Assembly (NCBI GenBank): GCA_022601215.1
Contig: JAHZIZ010000381.1
Span: 1-7,111 of the forward strand
DNA: 7,111 nucleotides
Direction of reading: 5' to 3'
Source of the DNA: Bacteroidota bacterium
Lineage (GTDB): Bacteria > Bacteroidota > Bacteroidia > Flavobacteriales > Flavobacteriaceae
The position numbers were made by a program, and so were the translations under genes. The notes below the pieces were generated by a model. The model saw only the letters and a program-made list of their open reading frames with translations. It was not told the origin of the DNA and did not search any database. This document shows, one piece after another, positions 1 to 7,000 of this stretch (position 1 is the first letter of the stretch; the number at the start of each line of letters is the position of its first letter).

Positions 1-1
1 C

Positions 2-2062
2 TGCCTATATTTTTTCTTTTTTATTGCCTGTAATTCCATTTCCCAGCAAACCAATGAGGTGACAATAGATTCGACAGCAACTTTAGACTTGGACGCTGTA
101 CTTGTTACGGCCACACGTACTATTCGACAACTTTCTTCTTTACCTCTTCCCGCTCAGATTATTACGCAAAAAGAAATTGAAAGTTCCAGTTCGGTACGAC
201 TAGATGATATCCTAATGGAACAAACTGGATTAGTGACCGTAAGCGATTTTGGTGGTGGCCAGGGTATTCAGCTACAAGGTTTAGATTCGCAATACACCTT
301 AATTCTGGTTGATGGCGTTCCTCTTATTGGACGTTCGGCAGGCACTTTAGATCTCAACAGAATAACGGTTGGAAACATCAAACAAATTGAAGTCGTAAAA
401 GGGGCTTCTTCTAGCTTGTATGGTAGCGAAGCCCTTGCCGGTGTCATTAACATTATTACCGAAACTCCGAAAAATGGATTCAATGGAGAAGTACAGTATA
501 GATTAGGCTCATTTACGACGCAAGATGTAAGAACCACCATTAATTATAAAAAGAAGAAGTTCGGGATCATTGGCTTTTTAAATAGATACAGTAGTGAAGG
601 TTATGATCTAAACAAAACGGATGCCTTAAAAACAGTAGACCCTTTTAGTAATTATACCCTACACACAAAAGTTACTTATAATTTCTCCGAATCCACAAAT
701 CTGTTTATTTCGGGTAAATATTATACCCAGAAACAAGACTATATAGCCTCATCGACTTTACAAGGTGAAAGTGATAGTAATGAATGGAACACTCATGTAA
801 AACTACGCCACACTTATTCTGAAAAATGGAGCAATTTCCTTGAGCTTTACGCGACACAGTATAACGCAAAAGATTTCTTAAATAATACAGATGGCAGTCG
901 GTTTAATAATAGCTATTACAAGCAACTATTGCTTCGCCCTGAAATTAGGACAACTTATAATCCCAATAGTAAAAATGCCTTTATTGCGGGGTTGGGGTTG
1001 AATCATGAAACTTTAGATAGAACAGACTTCACTACACAACCAGAGTTTAACTCACCCTATTTATACGCCCAATATGACGGCTATCTAACAGATACGTTCA
1101 ATGTCATTGTAGGAGCGCGATTTGACAGTCACAACAGATACAAATCACAGTTTAGCCCTAAACTAGCAATGCGGTACGAGTTGAACGATAAACTTGCAAT
1201 CAAAGGTTCTGTTGGCTATGGATTTAAAGCGCCAGATTTTAGACAGTTGTATTTTGATTTTAGCAATACGACGGTTGGCTATACTGTATTGGGGTACAAC
1301 GCAGTAACAACCGCTATACCAGAATTAGAATCACAAGGGGAACTATCCAATATTGTTGTTCCTATATCTGAACATACTGATGACTTAAAACCCGAAAACT
1401 CAATCAGTATTAACATGGGGATAGACTATCGGTTTACTTCTAATTTGAACTTTGGGTTGCACCTATTTAGAAATAGCGTCAATGACCTTATTGATACCAG
1501 AATTATAGCTAATAAAACCAATAGCCAGAATGTATTTAGTTATTACAACGTAAATGAGGTTTATACACAAGGTTTAGAGTTTAATACGACTTGGAAACCC
1601 ACAAACCAACTTAAATTAACTGGGGGTTATCAATTATTGTATGCCAAAGAACGCGATGCAGAAATTGCTTTTGATAACGGGGAAGTATTCGCTAGAGAAA
1701 ACCCCGGTTCCCCTTCATTTCAATTAATCAAAAAAGATTACTTCGGCCTATTCAATAGGTCGCGTCATATGGCAAACTTAAAGGCCTTTTATACTATTTC
1801 TAAATGGAACATGGATACAAGTCTAAGAGGAACGTATCGAAGTAAATATGGGTTGTTGGATAGCAATGGAAATGACTATTTAGATGCGTACGATGATTTT
1901 GCCAAAGGCTATGCTATTATTGATTTTGCCATTAATAAAACCTTTTACAAAAACTATGTAGCGGGCTTCGGTATAGACAATGTATTCGACTTTACCGACA
2001 CACAAAATAGTAGCAATATCGCTGGAAGAATAATATACGGAAAACTCAAAATTCAATTTTAA
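2..2062 (+). CDS. TonB-dependent outer-membrane receptor, HmuR/BtuB-like, probable haem uptake (5' end outside window)
   Basis: This is an outer-membrane beta-barrel that would import a ligand, probably haem, using TonB energy. The frame stays open to the left edge. Bases 2-58 encode a hydrophobic run (CLYFFFFIAC) and then NSISQQ, the end of a signal peptide, so the GTG at 59 is not the true start and the gene begins upstream. Numbering from that GTG, a TonB-box-like stretch (AVLVTATRT, 13-21) leads into a classic plug domain, with LQGLDSQYTLILVDGVPL near 72-89 and the VVKGASSSLYGSEALAGVINI region near 112-132. The barrel follows and ends in the aromatic IQF typical of these proteins. FKAP (389-392) and DLKPE (442-446) resemble the FRAP and NPDL motifs of haem receptors, with His439 between them. 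No SusC-type N-terminal carboxypeptidase-like domain is visible. The HmuY-family neighbour 20 bases or more downstream supports haem. Receptor family is near certain; the substrate is inferred. Confidence 0.95.
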   Translation, partial: CLYFFFFIACNSISQQTNEVTIDSTATLDLDAVLVTATRTIRQLSSLPLPAQIITQKEIESSSSVRLDDILMEQTGLVTVSDFGGGQGIQLQGLDSQYTLILVDGVPLIGRSAGTLDLNRITVGNIKQIEVVKGASSSLYGSEALAGVINIITETPKNGFNGEVQYRLGSFTTQDVRTTINYKKKKFGIIGFLNRYSSEGYDLNKTDALKTVDPFSNYTLHTKVTYNFSESTNLFISGKYYTQKQDYIASSTLQGESDSNEWNTHVKLRHTYSEKWSNFLELYATQYNAKDFLNNTDGSRFNNSYYKQLLLRPEIRTTYNPNSKNAFIAGLGLNHETLDRTDFTTQPEFNSPYLYAQYDGYLTDTFNVIVGARFDSHNRYKSQFSPKLAMRYELNDKLAIKGSVGYGFKAPDFRQLYFDFSNTTVGYTVLGYNAVTTAIPELESQGELSNIVVPISEHTDDLKPENSISINMGIDYRFTSNLNFGLHLFRNSVNDLIDTRIIANKTNSQNVFSYYNVNEVYTQGLEFNTTWKPTNQLKLTGGYQLLYAKERDAEIAFDNGEVFARENPGSPSFQLIKKDYFGLFNRSRHMANLKAFYTISKWNMDTSLRGTYRSKYGLLDSNGNDYLDAYDDFAKGYAIIDFAINKTFYKNYVAGFGIDNVFDFTDTQNSSNIAGRIIYGKLKIQF

Positions 2063-2136
2063 TACACTAACAAATACATACAATGAAACCACAAATTCAA
2101 AACAATTTTAAAACAATGAATTCAATAAGTAAAACC

Positions 2137-2766
2137 ATGAAAAAATTTCAATTAGTAACTTTAATAGCAGTTTGTATAGGCTTCACTTCTTGTAGCAGTG
2201 ATGATGATAAAGCAACGCCTATGTTAGAAATAGCCTCCGAAACTATTTCCAATTTGTATGCACCCCAAACGGGTGGTCAAGGCCAGCCGGTATCAGGCGC
2301 ATTTGTAAAGTTCGATTTCGCTACAGGACAAACTACGACAAGTGATGAAAACTGGGATATCGCATTCAGAGGAACGTCAATTATTGTTAATGGAGGAACA
2401 ACTTTAGGTACAATTGACGAGCCAAACCGAACCGCAGAAGCAGCAGTTTATATTGCAAGCGGTACCATGGCATCCGTAACAGATGTTGACGCATCATTGT
2501 TTCTACAAGATGCGGCTACAGGGTATGCAATAACCAGTGGCAGTGACAATGGTTGGTATAATTATGCGGGAGAGCCTAGTCATCTAATTACCCCAATACC
2601 AGGTAAAATTCTTGTTTTTAAAACGCATGCTGGGCTTTATGCAAAAGTGGAAATAGTAAGCTACTATGAAAATGCTCCAGCAAACCCCAATGCCTTTGTA
2701 GATGGAACTCCTTACTACACATTTAATTATGTATATCAACCAAATTCAGACGTAACAACCTTCTAA
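2137..2766 (+). CDS. HmuY-family surface lipoprotein, probable haem-binding protein
   Basis: This probably captures haem outside the cell and hands it to the receptor encoded just upstream. From this start the product is 209 residues. It begins MKKFQLVTLIAVCIGFTSC, a lipoprotein signal with lipobox FTSC (Cys19). SSDDDK follows the cysteine and resembles the Bacteroidota lipoprotein export signal that sends lipoproteins to the cell surface. HmuY-family hallmarks are KFDFATG, then NWDIAFRG with IIVNGG, then TPIPGKILVFKT and YAKVEIVSYY, ending with YYTFNYVYQPN. Two further in-frame ATGs lie upstream at 2083 and 2116 and would add 18 or 7 polar residues. I chose 2137 because it gives a normal-length lipoprotein signal. 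P. gingivalis HmuY binds haem through two histidines. Candidates here are His149 and His164 (counted from this start), but other family members use methionines, and Met111 is also available. The family call is firm; ligand and residues are inferred. Confidence 0.9.
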   Translation: MKKFQLVTLIAVCIGFTSCSSDDDKATPMLEIASETISNLYAPQTGGQGQPVSGAFVKFDFATGQTTTSDENWDIAFRGTSIIVNGGTTLGTIDEPNRTAEAAVYIASGTMASVTDVDASLFLQDAATGYAITSGSDNGWYNYAGEPSHLITPIPGKILVFKTHAGLYAKVEIVSYYENAPANPNAFVDGTPYYTFNYVYQPNSDVTTF

Positions 2767-2768
2767 CT

Positions 2769-3218
2769 ATGAACAAGTCTATTAGTATATTATTTATTGT
2801 ATTCCGACTTGTCTTAGGTGGGTTTATGATTTATGGAGGTGTACAAAAGTTTCAAAAACCAATTCCAGAGCCATTGGAAGTGATTGAGAAAACGCAAAAG
2901 TTTTCATCTCCTGAAAACGAAAACACCTTACAAAAGATACTGTATATCAGTGGTGCAAAACAAACAGGATACTTCTGGCAAGTATTAGGGATTTGTGAAC
3001 TGTTATTCGGGTTTCTTCTAGTACTACAAGGTACTAGTCTTATTGGGGCAATTTTCTTACTTCCTATCACATTACATATTTTCCTGTTTCATTTGTTTTT
3101 GGAGGCTGATGAGATTGGGGAATTAATTCAGATTGGGGCTTTATTTTTTATAAATATTGCCTTGGTTTTACGAGAAAAGGAAAAGTGGAAACACTTACTT
3201 TGGATGAGGCCTATTTAA
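2769..3218 (+). CDS. DoxX-like small integral membrane protein
   Basis: This 149-residue protein has four hydrophobic segments, at about 5-25, 68-87, 90-110 and 117-134. The first contains RLVLGGFMIYGGVQKF, which resembles the start of DoxX-family proteins. A charged loop of about 40 residues (roughly 27-67) separates helices 1 and 2. Helix 3 carries His103 and His108 followed by Glu112, Asp114 and Glu115, and helix 2 carries Glu77. The ATG comes 2 bases after the stop of the HmuY-family gene, so the two are almost certainly co-transcribed and probably translationally coupled. A terminator-like hairpin follows directly. DoxX proteins are poorly understood; some are linked to redox or thiosulfate chemistry. 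A role in haem or iron handling is only suggested by position. It is likely in the inner membrane, since the helices are typical alpha-helical segments. Confidence 0.85.
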   Translation: MNKSISILFIVFRLVLGGFMIYGGVQKFQKPIPEPLEVIEKTQKFSSPENENTLQKILYISGAKQTGYFWQVLGICELLFGFLLVLQGTSLIGAIFLLPITLHIFLFHLFLEADEIGELIQIGALFFINIALVLREKEKWKHLLWMRPI

Positions 3219-3221
3219 TTT

Positions 3222-3254
3222 TAAACCCTTACTTTTTAGTAAGGGTTTACTTTT
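3222..3254 (+). terminator. Rho-independent terminator of the receptor/HmuY/DoxX operon
   Basis: A 12-bp perfect stem (3222-3233 with 3238-3249, core AACCCTTAC/GTAAGGGTT) closes a TTTT loop, followed by C and four T bases. It starts 4 bases after the DoxX-like stop codon. The T-run is short, so termination may be incomplete. There is no T-run on the other side of the stem, so it is oriented for plus-strand transcripts only. Confidence 0.75.
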
Positions 3255-3356
3255 AGAACCTTTTACATATAGAGCCCACTACCCATCGCTCTCATTCATT
3301 TTGTCAAGAGCAGTTCAGTATTAATTAATGATGGATCTTACACCAACACACAAATA

Positions 3357-3397
3357 TGCCAGCAGAACTCACAGAAACTACTGGCACATTTTTATTT
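3357..3397 (+). terminator. Possible second, weak terminator hairpin in the convergent spacer
   Basis: TGCCAG (3357-3362) and CTGGCA (3381-3386) form a 6-bp stem with an 18-base loop. A T-rich stretch (CATTTTTATTT) follows on the plus strand. It might back up the hairpin at 3222 and stop read-through into the convergent peptidase gene. The short stem and large loop make this a weak call. On the minus strand the same stem is followed only by TATTTGTG, so it is not a convincing terminator for the peptidase gene. Confidence 0.22.
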
Positions 3398-3414
3398 CAT
3401 AAAAGTCTATACTC

Positions 3415-5070
3415 CTATAATTTATCTATCTCTAACAACTGTTTTTTAGCGGCTTTGCCAACGTTTCCATTGGCATCCAATGAAACTGCCTTATGGAATG
3501 CTTCTTTTGCTTTAGGCGCGTTCTGCAATGCCATATACGATTCCCCAAGATAGTTATAAGCCTTAGCTGAATTAGGAAAAAACTGTGATATCATAGAAAA
3601 GACCTGTACGGATGCCTCTAACTGTGGAATACGGCCACTTTGTAATAAAATGTTTCCAAGTTTAAGTAACCCAGTTTCAAAATCGAAAAAGGCGTACAAA
3701 GGGTCTTGTATCATGTTATGAAGTTCCTCGCCCAATTTTTGTGTTTGTCCCGAAAGATATAAGCTTACTACATAATCCATAGGCTTAGGTTTAAAATCTG
3801 GTTCACTAAAAGTTAAGGCCGCTTTTAAAACTGGATCCTGATTATTTGCAAATTCATCAAAACTCATAGTTACTGGAATGCTAGGAGCCACCCATTCGGC
3901 ATTTTCTAACGCGGGCTTATCCTGCCACCATAAATACGACAATGAGATGTCAATTCCACTATTTGGTAACATTACAGGGCGGTTGTCACCCCAAAAGTTC
4001 ACATTCTCTGCAGTGGGCTCTCCTACAAATATGACATTGGTATAGTTGTCTATTTCATTCACTAGATTTTGACAAGCGGAATAAGTTCGTTTTCCAATAA
4101 TTACAAATAAGTTTCCAATTTTGTTGATCTTTTCCGACGTCATAATACTTTTAACAACATCTTTATTCAAATAGTTATTTCCTCCGCCATTCAAACGTAA
4201 ATCAATAATTAACCTCTCAGCGTCACTGCGTTCTATTTCATTAAATACACGCGCATAAAATTCTTTAGTGCTTTCTCCGGCTTCATCGGCAATTCTGCTA
4301 TGTCTAACATACATCGCTTTATTCTTAGCCAAGTATTTTGAGAAATAGACCTTATCTAAATCTTGTAAATACAAAGGTGTTGTGGATTGATCTCTGGCAT
4401 CTAGCCAATGTTCATTTTGATGCACATAACCACGATTTGTGGGTACTTTCTCTCCTTTCGTCATGGCAGTAAAGGATTGAGTGAATACGTTGCCATTTTT
4501 TTCTAAGGTAAGGGTCACGTTGTTTTGTAGCGTTTTTGTGATGTTTTGAGCGTGTAAGATTTCTGGATATCGGATGTTATTAATTCCATACGCTTCAAAG
4601 AATTGTGAATTCTCTGCTTCTACAGTGGGCTCAATGGTTCTTAGTACTTCTGAAATAGGCATTCCTTCAACCGCGATTACTTTTGCTCCGACTGCTTCTG
4701 GGTACTCCCTATGCGCACCTTGAATATAAATTCCATCCTTAAAACTATATACGTTGAATGGAAATTGTGAAAACTCAAACGGCTTTTGATGAAAACTTAC
4801 ATAGGTATGGCCATATTTGAATAACGCTAAAATTCGAGAAATTCCAACGATGATTTGGTGTTCTTCTAAATTGGGAATGTCATCATAAAGGCTCTCCACT
4901 TCCGAATCAAATTCTTGTTTAGTTGTCTTTACAAAGAGAAACGAATAGTCGTTATGTAAGGTGTTTTGAATAAAACGTAAGTCTTCTTGCCATTGTGCAG
5001 TGCTCAAGGTTTGTTGTGCCGTTAATTGAAAGAAAATGAATAGAGTAAGGATACTAAGTAATTTTTTCAT
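3415..5070 (-). CDS. Secreted S41-family serine peptidase with C-terminal TPRs
   Basis: This 551-residue protein starts with a signal peptide (MKKLLSILTLFIFFQLTAQQ, cleavage likely near 18-20) and would act in the periplasm or outside the cell. After a helical N-terminal region come GHTYV (His88) and a PDZ-like stretch (VGAKVIAVEGMPISEVL, 127-143). The S41 catalytic core includes LIIDLRLNGGGN (287-298), GKRTYSACQN with probable nucleophile Ser331, and VGEPTAENVNFWG (349-361). No lysine occurs between 341 and 360, where CtpA-type enzymes carry their dyad lysine, so a tricorn-like Ser/His/Glu arrangement (Ser331, His88, a Glu at 351 or 355) fits better. The C-terminus has about two TPR units (around 462-499 and 501-535), suggesting protein binding. 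It lies 104 bp downstream of the response regulator on the same strand, so it could be co-transcribed with it. The substrate is unknown. Family call is firm; catalytic details are inferred. Confidence 0.92.
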   Translation of the reverse strand: MKKLLSILTLFIFFQLTAQQTLSTAQWQEDLRFIQNTLHNDYSFLFVKTTKQEFDSEVESLYDDIPNLEEHQIIVGISRILALFKYGHTYVSFHQKPFEFSQFPFNVYSFKDGIYIQGAHREYPEAVGAKVIAVEGMPISEVLRTIEPTVEAENSQFFEAYGINNIRYPEILHAQNITKTLQNNVTLTLEKNGNVFTQSFTAMTKGEKVPTNRGYVHQNEHWLDARDQSTTPLYLQDLDKVYFSKYLAKNKAMYVRHSRIADEAGESTKEFYARVFNEIERSDAERLIIDLRLNGGGNNYLNKDVVKSIMTSEKINKIGNLFVIIGKRTYSACQNLVNEIDNYTNVIFVGEPTAENVNFWGDNRPVMLPNSGIDISLSYLWWQDKPALENAEWVAPSIPVTMSFDEFANNQDPVLKAALTFSEPDFKPKPMDYVVSLYLSGQTQKLGEELHNMIQDPLYAFFDFETGLLKLGNILLQSGRIPQLEASVQVFSMISQFFPNSAKAYNYLGESYMALQNAPKAKEAFHKAVSLDANGNVGKAAKKQLLEIDKL

Positions 5071-5174
5071 GATGTTGCTTTTTGATTACATCACAAATAT
5101 GAACTTAATACCCACTCAATGGTAGTAGTTTATGTTGAACCGTAGGGATTGCTACTTGAAACGTCACTTGCTGC

Positions 5175-5930
5175 TTAATGGTTCAGCCAAGATTTAAAAT
5201 CGCTGGTCTTTTGTCGACTTACAATAAATTCTTGGTCACGAGGATTTAACAACGATAACTTTACACGATGATTAAAATAGGGGTCTATTCTCTGAATGGA
5301 CATTTTTGAGATAATTTGGCCTCGATTAATTCTATAAAATTTAGAATCGTCCAAGGAATCAAATAATTGGTCTATCGTCTCATCAATAATGTAGCGTTTG
5401 TTGTGAGTAATACCAAAGGTGATGCTATCTTGTGAATACATATATAAAAGTTCTGACACCCTTATTTGTACAAAACCACTCCCCTCTTTTACCAATATTC
5501 CTGAACGTTTTTGCGGAGTTTGCATACCACTCAATAATTCTTTTAAAATCGAAGAATCTATAGGGTTTGTTTGACTTTTGGATTTAGAAAATTTGCGTAA
5601 AGCAGTATCTAAATCATCCTGCTGAATAGGTTTTAATAAATAATCTATACTATTAACTTTAAATGCCTGTATGGCGTATTGGTCAAAAGCAGTGGTAAAT
5701 ATAATAGGCGCCGTTACTTCTATTTTCTGAAATATCTCAAAGCTTAACCCGTCTGCAAGTTGAATATCCATAAACACTAAATCTGGCATACTGTGCGCTC
5801 TAAACCAAGAGATCGATTCTTCAACAGAGTCGATAATGGTAAGTACATCAAAGTCATAGTCACTTTTATGTAGTAAGTTTTGCAACTGACTCGCAGCACG
5901 GGGTTCATCTTCAACGATTAATAGTTTCAT
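5175..5930 (-). CDS. LytTR-family DNA-binding response regulator
   Basis: This 251-residue cytoplasmic regulator is the output half of the two-component system encoded with the kinase upstream. The receiver domain covers about 1-115: LLIVEDEP gives the acidic pair Glu7/Asp8, LVFMDIQLADG contains the phosphoacceptor Asp55, IIFTTAF supplies Thr79/Thr80, and DYLLKPI supplies the conserved Lys100. After a polar linker (about 113-142), a LytTR DNA-binding domain runs from about 143 to the end, with VKEGSGFVQIRVSELLYMYS, FYRINRGQIIS and a closing VSRQKTSDFKSWL. LytTR domains bind DNA through beta strands, usually at short direct repeats. The ATG at 5930 overlaps the kinase stop codon by 4 bases, which fixes the start and implies translational coupling. 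Target genes cannot be read from the sequence; the peptidase gene downstream and the kinase operon itself are reasonable guesses. Confidence 0.95.
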   Translation of the reverse strand: MKLLIVEDEPRAASQLQNLLHKSDYDFDVLTIIDSVEESISWFRAHSMPDLVFMDIQLADGLSFEIFQKIEVTAPIIFTTAFDQYAIQAFKVNSIDYLLKPIQQDDLDTALRKFSKSKSQTNPIDSSILKELLSGMQTPQKRSGILVKEGSGFVQIRVSELLYMYSQDSITFGITHNKRYIIDETIDQLFDSLDDSKFYRINRGQIISKMSIQRIDPYFNHRVKLSLLNPRDQEFIVSRQKTSDFKSWLNH

Positions 5931-7000
5931 GACTTTTCGATTGTTGGTTGTAATAAAGGAAGGGACACTGTGAAGTACCCTTCATTTTGATGGATAATAG
6001 GTGTTTTACTAGAAATAAGTTGATATCGTTTTTCAATATTCTTTAAACCTATTTTAGTGGAGGGAGTTTGTGTAGATTTCGGTTGAATCTTATTCCTCAC
6101 TACTAAGTTGTCCTGTTCAATACCTACAGTGATATGAAGCGGCTTGGCTTTAGATACGACATTGTGCTTAATGGCATTTTCTAGCAATAGTTGTACACTC
6201 ATGGGAACTATGAGTGCCGAAAGTTGATCTTCTGGAATGGCCCATTGTACTTGTAAATTGTTTCCAAATCTTTCCGTTTGAATATGAATATAAGCTTTCG
6301 CAAATTTCAACTCTTTCTGTAAAGAAATTAAATTGGCATTCCCCGACTCTATTATAAATCGATAAACTCCAGATAAATTATCTACGAAATCTTTAGCATC
6401 TTCCTTGGTGTCCTGGTCAATTATATCACGTAAGGTATTTAGACTATTGAATAAAAAGTGTGGCTGGGCTTGATTACGTAAGGTATCCAATTGCGCTTGT
6501 ATCATGACCTGTTTTGTCTGTTCTTCCTCTCGAATGGATTTTTTAAGTCTTACATTATAATAGATGGCTTCATATATCGCCATGATCATGATAACAATCA
6601 AAATAACTGGCAAAAGAACCTTCATTAATAGCATGTGAGAGGACGAATAACCTAACAAGGTAAAAAACTTTGCAAGTAAATACCCCATTGTTAAGTCGAC
6701 CAATAGAATCACACTAATAATGGCAAAAAGTAATAAGATAATTCGTTTAAAATCATCTTTGAAACTAGGATACTTTTTTCGTAAAAAAATCAAAATCAAC
6801 CTGATTATTATCCAGTCACAAGAGGTAGATATAAATGCAGCAAACCAGCCTATAATGATAAGGTCAATAGATCCTCGTTCTGAAGGGTTATTGAATAGAT
6901 AGTTGGCTATTAGACTAAGACTAAGAACACCGATAACGGAAAACCAAAAATCATTAAATCCTAAATATTGAATACGTTTCTTTTTGTTGAATAGCGACAT
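5927..7000 (-). CDS. LytS/YehU-type sensor histidine kinase (His_kinase family)
   Basis: This 357-residue inner-membrane kinase should phosphorylate the LytTR regulator encoded immediately downstream. It has four hydrophobic segments (about 17-36, 45-73, 87-112 and 123-148) with short loops and no recognisable extracellular sensor domain, so the signal is probably sensed in or at the membrane. A short charged helix (150-170) leads to the phosphoacceptor region QAQPHFLFNSLNTLRDI with His181. The ATP-binding domain shows an N-box (LLLENAIKHN, 271-280, Asn275) and a single glycine-type motif, STKIGLKNIEKRYQL, near 314-328. This layout is typical of the LytS class rather than classical HATPase kinases. 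The ATG at 7000 is followed at once by a basic N-terminus (NKKKR), which suits an inside-facing end. The stop overlaps the regulator start (ATGA). The gene is complete; no gene is seen in the 111 bases upstream. Confidence 0.95.
   Translation of the reverse strand: MSLFNKKKRIQYLGFNDFWFSVIGVLSLSLIANYLFNNPSERGSIDLIIIGWFAAFISTSCDWIIIRLILIFLRKKYPSFKDDFKRIILLLFAIISVILLVDLTMGYLLAKFFTLLGYSSSHMLLMKVLLPVILIVIMIMAIYEAIYYNVRLKKSIREEEQTKQVMIQAQLDTLRNQAQPHFLFNSLNTLRDIIDQDTKEDAKDFVDNLSGVYRFIIESGNANLISLQKELKFAKAYIHIQTERFGNNLQVQWAIPEDQLSALIVPMSVQLLLENAIKHNVVSKAKPLHITVGIEQDNLVVRNKIQPKSTQTPSTKIGLKNIEKRYQLISSKTPIIHQNEGYFTVSLPLLQPTIEKS

Noticed and set aside
268..540. Open frame on the minus strand inside the receptor gene
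   Set aside because: It lies antisense to the highly conserved plug domain, and its translation shows no family features.
1880..2092. Open frame on the minus strand over the end of the receptor gene
   Set aside because: It is antisense to the conserved C-terminal barrel strands and has no recognisable product.
2852..3070. Open frame on the minus strand inside the DoxX-like gene
   Set aside because: It is a shadow of a convincing plus-strand gene with a 2-base operon spacing.
3288..3311. Inverted repeat GCTCT/AGAGC in the convergent spacer as a terminator for the peptidase gene
   Set aside because: The stem is only 5 bp with a 14-base loop, and no T-run follows it on the minus strand.
3356..3553. 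Open frame on the plus strand in the convergent spacer, running into the peptidase gene
   Set aside because: Most of it is antisense to the TPR-coding end of the peptidase gene, and the product has no signal, motif or family resemblance.
5094..5119. Bacteroidota-type promoter for the peptidase gene: CATATTTG as -7 element (minus strand) with an upstream TTG
   Set aside because: The -7 element differs from TAnnTTTG at one of the defined bases, and the spacer to TTG is only 15 bases, shorter than expected for this promoter class.
6720..6902. Open frame on the plus strand inside the kinase gene
   Set aside because: It is antisense to the membrane segments of the kinase, and its composition only mirrors them.
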